Shown here piece after piece: positions 34,701 to 46,633 of a DNA stretch of 64,000 bases (its first letter is position 1; every line of letters begins with the position of its first letter). The translations under genes were made by a program, and so were the position numbers. Below the pieces are notes generated by a model, which saw only the letters and a list, made by a program, of their open reading frames with translations, did not search any database and was not told the origin of the DNA. The DNA is from Corticium candelabrum (lineage: Eukaryota > Porifera > Homoscleromorpha > Homosclerophorida > Plakinidae), in the NCBI RefSeq assembly GCF_963422355.1, contig NC_085095.1, forward strand, positions 6,955,327-7,019,326. The letters are read 5' to 3'.

Positions 34701-37700
34701 GGTAAGTTTCAATCACTTCATTCATTAGACATTAAGTCTTATCATCTTGATAACACACTTCATCTCTGTTTTACTCCATTATCATTATGCCATAAACTAT
34801 TATCTGTTAGTGTCACAGGCAACCGCGTCCTTAGCAGGCGCTCAGCCGGTCTTGCTGTTAACTCAAGTTGATCTATTTCAAGATATGAGACAGACTAGTT
34901 GTAGGAATAATGAATGACCGTATACAGCAACGACTGTTGGCAGAAAAACAGTTGACATGCAAGCGAGCGTATGAATTAGCGATTGCACAAGAAACAACCA
35001 AAGAGAATACCGCAGAGCTAAAGCAGAAGGAAGCAATGAGTACACCTGGCAACCCAGAGGGATTGTCCGTACACCAGTTACAGAAGCAGCCTGTACACCA
35101 GCTACAGAAGCAACAAGTACCCAAAGCAGGCAATTACACAGACCGACTGACAAGGTATCCAGTTGTTGTTCTTGCTGTGGTACACAGAGACACATACAGT
35201 TCGAGTGCTGGTTCAAGAATGTCAAACGTTTTGGCTGCAGCAAAATTGGGCATGCAAAGGCAGTTTGTAGCACAGTAAAAAACGGCCCAAAAAGAGGACA
35301 GTGGTAGAGGTACATACATACTAGCCTCGCAAGCCAGGCTCTTCCGCGCAGTCGCTGAGCTAACCGCACGTGAATCACACGAGGAGGAGGAGCTTTTACC
35401 GGAATTGCTCCAGCGCGAGAAGAGCCTGGTCGCTTTCGAGAACGTCATAGTGACGTGGGACCCCCGATCGGATTTCATAGCTTGATAAAGCTAATCCTAT
35501 TAGGTAAGCATGTAGGTATGAAAGTTGAGAACACGCGACATCGCTTCACGCACTTGCTTGTTTTGCACGAAGTACGTAGTTGACATCATCGTTCGCTTCT
35601 AGTACGTATGCAGACAGCTCAGCCATGTAATATTCTGCAGTGTCACGACTCCTTTTCAGCATTCAGTTTCGCCAACAGCACACCGCCGAATCTAGATCTG
35701 CAGCGCGGTAGTTTGAGAAATGAACTCATTGTACGCGGTTAGTGTATATATGTAGCAGTCAGAAACCGTGCATTGAAACAAGTCGTACGTGTACACGTGC
35801 AACTACGAGTCAACTCTACACTTCCTGAACATGGTAGGTCCACTGCACTGCTGTTTTCCCATGCCTAGATGTTTCCAGTTCACCGTGAGGAGGTCAATAT
35901 CGTACAAAAGTGTTGCTTGCTGAGTGGAAAGTACGGTCACATAGACTGTGTTAGCAATACACGCGGAGAGGTCAATTGCAACAAGCTCTAGGCCACTGTT
36001 TTCATGAACCGTTGAGTGAAACTGGGCCGGCAGTTCTCACACCATTTCCCCCACAGGCTATAGATGTCAGAGTAGACGCGCAGGAGTGGTGAATAGTTCT
36101 ACGTCTGTTTCAATTCGCGCAAACCTGCAGATGAGTTCAGTAGAACGAAACGTTGCTGGAGAGTGTAGGTTCAGCGGACCAGTCCCATGTAGGCCATTCC
36201 TACGCTCATTATTCACCAGCACTTCGTCCATCAACGGCTTCACTGGATTTCGTGTTCACGCGCTCTCCGCGGAGGGCTACCTCTCTGCTTCGTGTATCAG
36301 CGCAATTACATAAACGAGCTCTTTAGGAAATCGAATTAGCTTTATCAAGCTATGAAATCGGATCGGGGGTCGCACGTCACTATGACGTTCTCGAAAGCGA
36401 CCAGGCTCTTCTCGCGCTGGAGCAATTCCGGTAAAAGCTCCTCCTCCTCGTGTGATTCACGTGCGGTTAGCTCAGCGACTGCGCGGAAGAGCCTGGCTTG
36501 CGAGGCTACATACATACGTACAAATCGGCTATGAGGAGGCACAGTCAGATACAAATGAGGATGAGGACATTGAAATGAAAATGAGGACGTTGAAATGAAG
36601 ATGGGGACGTTGAGTGGATTAGTGGCAATATTCACGCGTTACACAAAGGACAAGAAAAGCCTATTAAGACAACGTTGACTGTACAATAGACAGCCACTGG
36701 AGATGGAAATAGACACAGGAGCGAGTGTCAGCATTTGTGAGCAAAACAACACGGAAGTCAGTCTGGAAGAAAGATAAAGCACCATTGAAAGATACAAAGA
36801 AGATGTTGAAGACATATACTGGGGAACTGATACCTGTATGTGGAAAGCTCAAAGTGTAGGTAGACACTCCAGATGGATGCCCATTGCCTCTTCCACTTGC
36901 TGCAGTGGCAGGCTCTGGCCAAGTTTTTTTAGGAAGAGACTGGATTCAACAAGTACAAATTGATTGGGGAAGAGTACATCTTTTGGAGGCAAACCCTCAC
37001 CAAGGAATAGTGTTAGGGTTATTGTTATTACACAATGAAGTGTTCAATGGGAAGTTAGGCAGAGTACAAGGTGTGAAAGTGAAATTGCCAAACGACAACT
37101 CCCAAGTTTTACAAACCAAGACAAGTACCGTACGCTCTGAGAAAGAAGATAGAAAAATTATTCAACCTCACAAATGCCAGAAATATTGAGCCAATACACT
37201 ATTCGGAGTGGTTCCAGTATTGAAAACAATGGAAAGGTCAGAATCTGTGAAGACTATCGGTTGACAGTGAATCAAGTGTCGAAATGCGATATTTATCCGA
37301 TTCCACGCATTGAAACTTCTTCGCTCAAATAGAAGGAGGACAACAGTTTACAACCCTGGACTTGGATAGAGCATATCAACAGCTTGTACTTGATGAGGAA
37401 TCACACAAGTATGTCGTCCTCAATACTCACCAGGGATTATATCAGTATACTAGACTACCTTTTGGTGTTTCATTGGCTCCCGGTATCTTTCAAAGGACGA
37501 TGGAGACTCTGTTGCAAGCAATTCCAGGAGTAGCGGTCTACTTAGATGACATACAATAACAAGAAAAAATGAACAAGAGCATTCATCTAACTTAGGTGAA
37601 GTGTTGATGAAATTGGAAGAGGCTGGACTAAGGCTGAATAAAGACAAATGCCGGTTCATGCAATCTGAAGTAGTGTATTTGGGACATGTCATTGACAAGA

Positions 37701-40700
37701 CAGGGTTACATCCAGACAAGGGACGAATTCAGGCAATAAGGGAAGCACCCAGACCACAAAATGTGACAGAATTAAAAGCATACCTAGGATTGCTATCTTA
37801 TTATGGCAATTCTAGCTCCACTACATTGATTGTTACGAAAAGGAGTAAAGTGGAACTGGTCATGTGAACAAGAACGAGCTTATCGCCAATCAAAACCACT
37901 GTATAGTGTCAGCCAAAGTGTTAGCACATTTTGATCCACAGCAAGAGTCTATCGTAACCTGTGATGCTTCGTCGTACGGTTTAGGTGCTGTAGTGGCTCA
38001 GAAAGGAAAAGACGGAAAAGAACATCCAGTAGCATATGCATCAATAACATCGACGAAAGCGGAGAGGAATTACGCACAGGTGGAAAGAGAAGCATTGGCA
38101 GTAGATTTTGGTCTACAAAGATTTCACCAATATCTATTTGGTAGAGAGTTTGTACTACAGTCTCAGACCATAAACCACTGGTGGGATTGTTGGGAAAAAT
38201 ACGCCTCTTCCGCCAATGGCATGAGCGAGAATCCATGGATGGGTCATGATCCTATCGGGTTACAGTTATAAGTTGCGATACAAACCAGGCCAGGACATCG
38301 GTAATGCAGATGCCTGCAGTCGATTACCTTTACAAATATCGTCGACAACTGAAGAAGAACAACAACAAACAATTCAATTCTTACAGCAACTGGAATCATC
38401 ACCAGTATTGGCAAAAGATGTTAGAAGATGGACAGAACAAGACCCTATACTGTCTAGGGTACAATATCACGTCAATCATGGTTGGCCCAATAAACCACTA
38501 ATCAAAGCGCTGACTCCTTAATGGCAAAAAGCATGTGAATTATCTATAGAAGAGGGTTGCATATTATGGAGGTACAGGGTGATTGTGTCTACCACCACAA
38601 GGGCAACAACGCGTTTTGGAAAAGTTACATGCTGGTCATCCTGGTGTAGCACGGATGAAAGGCTTAGCCAGAACAATAGTCTGGTGACCTGGACTGGATG
38701 GAGACATTGAATGCAAGGTCCAAAGTTGTTCTAGTTGTCAAGAAACAAGGAACACGCCACCAAAAGCTCCATTGCATGCATCCCTGGTCATGGCCCCATC
38801 AGCCGTGGAGGAGGGTGCACGTGAACTACTCTGGACCCTTGCTAGGAAAAATGTTTATTGTACTCATTGACGCACACTCAAAGTGGATTGAAGTCAAACC
38901 TGTAGAACCAGCAACTACGAAAACTACGGTGGAAAAGTTAAGAAAAATTTCTCAACTCATGGAATTCCTGAAAAACTGGTATCAGACAATGGGTCAGTAT
39001 ATTCACTAGTCAAGAGTTTACCCATTTTTGTAAAATCGAATGGAATAGACCACATTAAAACAGCACCTTATCATCCGTCAAGTAATGGGTTGGCGGAAAG
39101 AGTAGTACAAGTATTGAAGAAAGGGCTATCACTAGCAAAACAAGAAACATTGACATATTGCTTGACACAAGTGTTGTTCAGCTACTGGATTACAACGCAT
39201 TCCACGACAGGAATATCGCTTGTGGAATTACTAATGGATTGCAAATTACAGTCACGTTTAGATTTGTTACACCCCAACTTGGAGCAAACGGTACACAAAA
39301 AACAATCGGCAACAGAAACATTTCTACAAAGGTAACCGGAATAAAATGATAGACCTCTACAACGGGGTGAGAGTCTACGTGCGCAAATACAACAGAGGTC
39401 ATCCTTGGTAGATGGTGTAGTTCAGTCGAAAACAGGCCCCCTATCATACACTATCAAACTGGAAGATAGGAAGGTAGTAAAAAACATTTAGATCAGATTC
39501 GAAAAACCTTACAATCAGAAACACATGAAAGAGGTGAACCAGAATACCTACTAGTGGAACCAATGCATCCACAGGATAAACCATGTTCAAGAGTAATGGT
39601 ACTGGTATCGCTGGGGGAACTTGAACAGTGGCATGTCGCACCAGACTTACCGAGCAACAAAAAGACGGAGTTGACAAACAAATAAAACCATTGCCGAAGA
39701 TTAGCACAGGACCAGAAGACTTAGAGATACAAGTGCAACCAACTGGAGCATCAAAACTACATGCCATGCAACAAAGGAGTGACTCCAGTCGCAGTTCCAG
39801 CAAAACAAGAAAGGCACCAGACAGACTTAACTTTTAGTAGATTAGACTATTGTGTTGTACTGCAGCCCTCTTAATTGTTAATATCAGTCACATAGTCAGG
39901 GGAAAAGATGTAGTATATAAATCCGGAAATTCGTATTGTGTACATTTCAGTCATTGACCAGCATTTATGACTACCCAGTCATTCTTGAAATAAACCGACT
40001 ATTAAATCTAAATCGTTGTACTATTACTGATGGCTTCAGGTTGAAATGTTCTGTCAACGTCTGTAGTGTTTCGTCGACTGACTTGTCTTTAGGCTTCCAC
40101 TAAACTTCCTAGACTTCGATACGTGCGACCTCCAATCACGCTTACTAGAATAGCTCTTTGTCTATCAGCGTCGTCTATGCCATTTGCTGCAAAGTATTGT
40201 TCTAACCTTTCTGCGTAAAGTGGCCATTCTTCCTTCGATTCGTCAAACTCTGCTATTTGTACAAATACTGCCATCATCCTTGTCGCCAGATGTCACAAGT
40301 AACTGCGTCCTTAGCACGCGTTCAACAGGTCTTGCTGTAAACTCAAGTCGATCTATTTCAAGAATGACTGGCTAGTCATAAATGACGGTCAATGACTCAA
40401 ATGTCACACAATACAAATTCCCAGGTGTATGTACTACAGTTAGTCTACTAAAGACAACATTTATCATATTCACATCAGAAAGCCGCAAACTTGCCAACTA
40501 CATGCATGCCACACTTACCATCCATAATTAAGACTAAATCATCCAACACTCTAGTCTAATCTTACAACGTAAATAAGTTAATGACTAACTAAAATGGTTA
40601 CGGATTTTATTGTACAAGTACAATCTACAATGTGAAATGCAACTAATTTATTAGTAAGTTACTTTTGATTAGGAAACGATGACAAATCATCTATAAACTT

Positions 40701-43700
40701 AATTTGTTGCAAGTTGTCAAGTGTATTCCTACGTTTGCTAGGATTATTTTTAGAGCATCGAGGCATTACACATAGCAACGGGTTGATACACTAGCAAACA
40801 AGTCAATACAACAACGACTGAATACACCTAGCAACACCTCTGTAATATTGCAATGGTACAGGGACTTTCACTGTTCTCTGTTCTTCCTTTGGGGAGTTGA
40901 CATGTCAATCAATCAAGAACACACGTCACTTCACGGGTCCATTACTGAGTAGTCACGTACATAAACCTCAAAGTGAAAATCATTCATATTCGGTGCTTTA
41001 TAGCTCAAAATTTTTGTTGAAAGGATGTGGAAAGGGAGAAGCAACATGCAGGAGAGGCAACAAACAACAACAAAACACTTAGCCCTTGAGTCCTGGGAAT
41101 ATTCGTGGTATTGTCTCCCCGACCATTCTAACTCATAGCTAGACTATACATGAATGTAAAATGAGATATTTTCTTTGAAGTTTGCTGGCAAATTGGACAG
41201 TTTATTTCACATAATACCCTGTGGTGTTCAGTTAGTACCATGTGGTTTTGTTCAGTATAATTGCTTTATTGGGCACAAGGCAAAAATTACAGAACACCAC
41301 AATCTACTTCCAATTATATTCCAAAAGGTAAATTTACTACCACACTTCCAAAAAAGGTGCCCTTCTCCATTTTCCTTGAGTTTAGTCCCTCCACTTTCAG
41401 TATAATTGACATCTTGGCAGCTGCTGATTTTGAATTATCTTGGTCTTCGTTGCTTTGGGAAGGGCTTGCAGTTTTTCTTATACCAGTATATCATGACTGC
41501 ATGGCACCAGGCCTTTGGGAGTACAGAATTGCTTCTGTTTCCAGTTTGTCTCATGATGAGTTATTCATCCACATTTTGCTTAAACAATTCTGTAAGAACG
41601 AATATCTGTTATGGCCCAATCTTCAACACATGCCTGGAATTGTCATACGGGCACCGGACAAGACTAGCGCGAGAGAGTCTGGGGACGAGGCTAAGTGTAA
41701 ACACGTTCGCAGTTTTGAAAAAACTTGATCTTGTCGAGCATGCTGATATGCTGCGCACGTCTCTAGCGTCGATATGGGCATGGAAAATTGTCACTGATTG
41801 CTTAGGGAACTTGTCTACTAGTGCTAAGTTACTAACTAAAGCTATTACAATCAATTTTGTAATTTGTATTGGCTTGGATTAGAAAGTAGCCCGGATAAAC
41901 AGCGGGGCGCTAGAGGGTTAATTAATGATAGCTTGCTTGTGTTGTACTCTGTCCACGCATAGAAATGTTGTACAGTTAACATATTAGAACAAACACAAGC
42001 ACTCTATGTTGCTCTAGCACTTCACCGCAAAGCCAGCAAACCCCCACCCCAATGACCACGCCCACGTTCAAAACAACCACGCCCATAAATAATGCCATTT
42101 AGCCACACCTACACCGCCACGCCTTTGAGATATTCTGGGGAGAACACAGCCCGCATGTATGATCTAAGTCGGATAAACAGCCTGTTCTCAGGGACTATGC
42201 GGCTGTAACTTCCTCGAGACAACTTCTGAGAGAACTTCTGAAGCGCTGTTGGTTTTGGGCTCGACCACATCAGCGCTTCCTGGGCTTGTTCTTGAGGGAG
42301 TTACAGCCACATTATGCCATAGTCCCCTCGGTCAGAGTATCTATCCTACACGTAAACAAAATTAGTGGTATCTCTCTCTAGTTATGACAGTCACAAGTAA
42401 TACTACCATTTACCTGTATTTGGTACACTTCCTATACCACAATTGCGTAGATCCAATCTCAACACATTCAGTCCATTCCATACATTGTTGGCAAGACACA
42501 ACAATCTCTTGTTACCAGATAAATTCAATCTTCGTAAATGTTTCCACTGCAAACATGAAAATGTGGGAAATACTTCTAGTTTGATTTCTGACAAATCCAG
42601 CTCTTCTAGATCATGAAGATCATTTAATTCAGCTGGCAGCTGCTGTATGTTACACCTACTCAAATTTAACTTTTTCAACTTGGTAAGACCTGTACATGAG
42701 AATGGCTGAAGATTTTTATTCCACGACAAATCCAGCTCTTCTAGATCATGAAGATCATTTAATTCAGCTGGCAGCTGCTGTATGTTACACATACTCAAAT
42801 TTAACGTTTTCAACTTGGTAAGACCTGTACATGAGAATGGCTGAAGATTTCCGTTCAATGACAAATCCAGCTCTTCTAGATCATGAAGATCATTCAATTC
42901 AGCTGGCAGCTGCTGTATGTTACAGCTACTCAAGTTTAACTTTTTCAACTTGGTAAGACCTGTACATGAGAATGGCTGAAGATTTCCGTTCCCTGACAAA
43001 TCCAGCTCTTCTAGATCATGAAGATCATTCAATTCAGCTGGCAGCTGCTGTATGCTACAGCTACTCAAATTTAACGTTTTCAACTTGGTAAGACCTGTAC
43101 ATGAGAATGGCTGAAGATTTCCGTTCCCTGACAAATCCAGCTCTTCTAGATCATGAAGATCCTTCAATTCAGCTGGCAGCTGCTGTATGTTACAGCTAAT
43201 CAAATTTAACTTTTTCAACTTGGTAAGACCTGTACACGAGAATGGCTGAAGATTTCCGTTCAATGACAAATCCAGCTCTTCTAGATCATGAAGATCATTC
43301 CATTCAGCTGGCAGCTGCTGTATGTTACACATACCCAAATTTAACGTTTTCAACTTGGTAAGACCTGTACATGAGAATGGCTGAAGATTTCCGTTCCCTG
43401 ACAAATCCAGCTCTTCTAGATCATGAAGATCATTCAATTCAGCTGGCAGCTGCTGTATGTTACAGCTACTCAAATTTAACGTTTTCAACTTGGTAAGACA
43501 TGTACATGAGAATGGCTGAAGATTTCCGTTCCCTGACAAATCCAGCTCTTCTAGATCATGAAGATCATTCAATTCAGCTGGCAGCTGCTGTATGTTACAC
43601 ATACTCAAATTTAACGTTTTCAACTTGGTAAGACATGTACATGAGAATGGCTGAAGATTTCCGTTCAATGACAAATCCAGCTCTTCTAGATCATGAAGAT

Positions 43701-45486
43701 CATTCAATTCAGCTGGCAGCTGCTGTATGTTACAGCTACTCAAATTTAACGTTTTCAACTTGGTAAGACCTGTACATGAGAATGGCTGAAGATTTCCGTT
43801 CAATGACAAATCCAGCTCTTCTAGATCATGAAGATCATTCGATTCAGCTGGCAGCTGCTGTATGTTACAGCTACTCAAGTTTAACTTTTTCAACTTGGTA
43901 AGACCTGTACATGAGAATGGCTGAAGATTTTCGTTCCCTGACAAATCCAGCTCTTCTAGATCATGAAGATCCTTCAATTCAGCTGGCAGCTGCTGTATGT
44001 TACAGCTAATCAAATTTAACTTTTTCAACTTGGTAAGACCTGTACACGAGAATGGCTGAAGATTTCCGTTCAATGACAAATCCAGCTCTTCTAGATCATG
44101 AAGATCATTCCATTCAGCTGGCACCTGCTGTATGTTACACATACTCAAATTTAACGTTTTCAACTTGGTAAGACCTGTACATGAGAATGGCTGAAGATTT
44201 CCGTTCCCTGACAAATCCAGCTCTTCTAGATCATGAAGATCATTCAATTCAGCTGGCAGCTGCTGTATGTTACACATACTCAAATTTAACGTTTTCAACT
44301 TGGTAAGACCTGTACATGAGAATGGCTGAAGATTTCCGTTCAATGACAAATCCAGCTCTTCTAGATCATGAAGATCATTCAATTCAGCTGGCAGCTGCTG
44401 TATGTTACAGCTACTCAAATTTAACGTTTTCAACTTGGTAAGACCTGTACATGAGAATGTCTGAAGATTTTCGTTCCATGACAAATCCAGCTCTTCTAGA
44501 TCATGAAGATCATTCAATTCAGCTGGCAGCTGCTGTATGTTACACATACTCAAATTTAACGTTTTCAACTTGGTAAGACCTGTACATGAGAATGGCTGAA
44601 GATTTCCGTTCTCTGACAAATCCAGCTCTTCTAGATCATGAAGATCATTCCATTCAGCTGGCAGCTGCTGTATGTTACAGCTATTCAAATTTAACGTTTT
44701 CAACTTGGTAAGACCTGTACATGAGAATGGCTGAAGATTTTCGTTCCCTGACAAATCCAGCTCTTCTAGATCATGAAGATCATTCGATTCAGCTGGCAGC
44801 TGCTGTATGTTACAGCTACTCAAATTTAACGTTTTCAACTTGGTAAGACCTGTACATGAGAATGTCTCAAGATTTATGTTCCATGACAAATCCAGCTCTT
44901 TTAGATCATTCAAGACTGTTGCCTCTCTTATCATCTCTGTGTTGCAATATTTGAAGGACTGCAGATTGTTGCGTGCTAGATTCACTTTGCACAGTTTCAC
45001 TTTGTCGCAGATCATAGACAAAGTTGCTTGTGTCAAACCACATTCCACCATTTCCACTTCCACAAGAGTACTGGGCAGTTGACATGACATTAGCTCATCA
45101 AACAGCAATGGATTGCGACAGTTGCCACACACAGACAAAACCTTGAGACATGGAAGTAGAGAAACAACAGTAGGGACCTCCTGGAGACCAATGGGTGTAA
45201 GCCGCGGTGAGAAGTAGGAAGTTCTGGAATGGTGGTAATCACTTGTATGCAAATGAATTTCTTCTAGTTTCCTCAGTTTGGCAATGCCTTCGGGTATAGA
45301 GTGTATGTCGTCTGTACAAAGTTTCAATACCTTCAGTCCGCTCGTCTCACATATTTCTTCAGGAAATGCAAACAAGTGTGCATCTAGAAGATCCAATTCC
45401 AGTCTCTTTTGCTCGTTAATCTTCGGCGAAAACTCTTCCATCTGACTAGTTCGCCGACTGACCGCCGCAACGGGAGGAAATGCCAT
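31798..45486 (-). CDS. Roco protein: LRR-Roc-COR with two death-like domains
   Basis: Large LRR GTPase of the Roco family (relatives: LRRK, MFHAS1, DAPK1); the function here is inferred. Three exons in perfect phase: 45486-42414 (residues 1-1024), 34608-32533 and 32414-31798 (TGA), giving 1921 residues. Exon 1 has a unique N-terminal LRR part, then about 17 copies of a 45-residue, two-LRR unit (LDLSxNxNLQPFSC...LKTLNLSSCNIQQLPAELN). Exon 2 ends the LRRs, then has a Roc GTPase: P-loop GTTMAGKTS at about residue 1100, switch-II DSGGH at about 1147, and SKVD in place of NKxD at about 1209. A COR domain follows. Exon 3 has two helical, death-domain-like blocks (around MDLHRVATDVGEFWPNL and IIEIVAENVGDHWSEIG, about residues 1725-1797 and 1833-1917). 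No kinase domain is present. The 7.8 kb intron between exons 1 and 2 is packed with retroelements, the other is 118 bp. The first ATG is used. Confidence 0.9.
34811..34883 (-). repeat. LTR fragment, inverted, at the left end of gypsy-2
   Basis: Minus-strand copy of the 3' half of the gypsy-2/3 LTR (GTCACAGGCAACCGCGTCCT... to GATCTATTTCAAGA). It abuts plus-strand gag at 34884. A second inverted LTR piece, joined to the missing gag start, is at 40010-40400. Confidence 0.75.
34884..40008 (+). mobile_element. Ty3/gypsy element 2, rearranged, in Roco intron
   Basis: Sister copy of gypsy-3 (58710-63727). Gag is readable from MNDRIQQRLLAEKQLTCKRAYELA (34910). A protease with DTGA is at 36703, RT with YLDD is near 37540, RNase H (CDASSYGLGA near 37960) follows, and integrase fragments run to about 39340 (PYHPSSNGLAERV near 39070). 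A C-terminal tail ends at 39837, and the plus-strand 3' LTR starts at 39909 (TGTAGTATATAAATCC). Many stops and frameshifts make it inactive. A 1187 bp MITE interrupts it at 35322-36508. Its first ~370 bp of gag and its 5' LTR are absent at the left end, but appear inverted at the right end. Confidence 0.85.
35322..36508. mobile_element. Mutator-like MITE with 174 bp inverted repeats
   Basis: Terminal inverted repeats at 35322-35495 and 36335-36508 are nearly identical and begin TAGCCTCGCAAGCCAGGCTC. They are flanked by a perfect 9 bp direct repeat, CATACATAC (35313-35321 and 36509-36517). Long inverted ends plus a 9 bp target duplication are the hallmark of Mutator-like elements. The roughly 840 bp interior has no convincing gene, so the element is non-autonomous. 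It interrupts the zinc-finger part of gypsy-2 gag, and the matching uninterrupted sequence is visible in gypsy-3 near 59670. Confidence 0.9.
40009..40400 (-). mobile_element. Inverted gag start and LTR of gypsy-2/3 family
   Basis: On the minus strand this reads LTR (about 40400-40285), then MMAVFVQIAEFDESKEEWPLYAERL from 40277, and gag continuing to about 40010. It corresponds to gypsy-3 positions 58750-59145. It abuts the plus-strand 3' LTR of gypsy-2 tail-to-tail, and it supplies exactly the part missing from that copy's left end. Confidence 0.8.
40401..42413. other. Rest of Roco intron 1
   Basis: No gene is supported. Open frames at 41261-41728 and 41406-41882 overlap each other and have no recognised domain. 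Near 42040-42120 several CCACGCCC words occur. At about 42190-42335 lies an imperfect inverted repeat (GGGACTATG...GGCTGTAACT and its complement), probably a foldback element. Confidence 0.55.
42591..44885 (-). repeat. 135 bp tandem coding repeat (17 units) in Roco exon 1
   Basis: The unit beginning ACAAATCCAGCTCTTCTAGA (plus strand) recurs every 135 bp exactly, from 42591 to 44886. Each encodes 45 residues, that is two leucine-rich repeats. Units differ mainly at the codons after LDLS (WN, LN, GN or EN) and in SSC/SMC/ISC, the convex and concave variable positions. Variant pairs recur 810 bp (six units) apart, for example GATCCTTCAATTC at about 43157 and 43967, so larger blocks have also been copied. 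Confidence 0.97.
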
Positions 45487-46589
45487 GCTTTAGTAATCAT
45501 GTGACTCGTGAACTCGAGGGGAAGGTCACAACACAAGTCACAACACAAGTCACGTGTTAGTTAGCATGACGTCATGACGTCATCAGTACTAAATGATATC
45601 TTCCTTTGGAATGTACAATACTGCGCTGCAAATATGCTATATGTATCTGTTTGTTCCGTACACGTCCGTTTATTTGTGTGTTTATTTGTCTGTTTATCCG
45701 CTTGTTTGTTTGTCTCTTTTTCTATCTATTCATTTTTGTTTTTTCCTAGGCTTGATTGATTGAATTAATCAACTTTGACGTTGCAATTTTAGACTTGTGA
45801 TACATAAAATAGAATCTGTCTGCCTCTCTCAAACTTGAATTACTTAAAAACCACCTACAAATGAGACATTGCATGACCATGAATGTAACGACTTCAGGTT
45901 CACACTACATTGTACATCCAATTCTTTACCCATGACCCCATTCTCAAGCTCGACCTTCTGTTATATTCTAAATTTCCAAGTATTACTGGGAGTCTCCGGC
46001 ACTAGCTAAGGCATTAGCTTTCTGCACGACTAGACATGCAGACATTTGATCGTTTCCTCCAGTAACAGACAAACTCAAAGTAGCTGTTTTCCCTTCGCTG
46101 TTCACAGTTCCTTGCTATGGACACAACAGTATTGGGGTATCTTTCTGCTTCCTGCCCCATCTCCAAAATGTTCAAAGACGGGATGAACTCGAGTGTTGGG
46201 CTAGCGGTATACCTTCACTGGACAGGGCTGGCTTAGCATCCTCCTTCGCTCCTTCCTTATTGAACCTGCAAATCCATCGATATCTTATTCTGCAGACTTT
46301 GATAAGGCCCCAGCACTCGACAGATGAGTGAAGGCTACATCTAAATCAACGTTCGATCCCTCTGACATCAGTGTGCATCTGTCTCTTAGTTTTTCTGTGA
46401 TGAGTCTGTCTGTCTGTCTGTCGGTCTGTCAATCACATATATTAGAACTTTTATCTATGATACATTTTGCAATGCAGGGTACTACGTACTGTCTAGCTAC
46501 TAGTAGTGTTCATCAACTAAACTAAGCTAAAATTGAGACGCGTGTAAAACAAAATGAGGACTACACTTAAAAACTACAGTGTACAAGCA
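45487..46589. other. Roco upstream region and spacer
   Basis: No gene seen. The first 80 bases upstream of the Roco start hold repeated CACAACACAAGTCAC words and a CACGTG E-box (about 45551), with two overlapping TGACGTCA words near 45568-45578 that resemble CRE sites. A TTTGTCTG-type repeat is at about 45665-45725, and a (TGTC)n run at 46406-46428. Confidence 0.55.
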
Positions 46590-46633
46590 AAGCCTCCAGT
46601 ACCAGCTAGTGGCTAAAGTACTGGGTGGCAAAG

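Noticed and set aside
36086..36313. Open frame inside the 35322 MITE as a transposase fragment
   Set aside because: 75 residues with no similarity to Mutator transposase motifs; the interior is treated as non-coding.
41261..41882. Two overlapping open frames in the Roco intron as a gene
   Set aside because: They overlap in different frames, show no recognisable domain, no splice pattern and no biased codon use.
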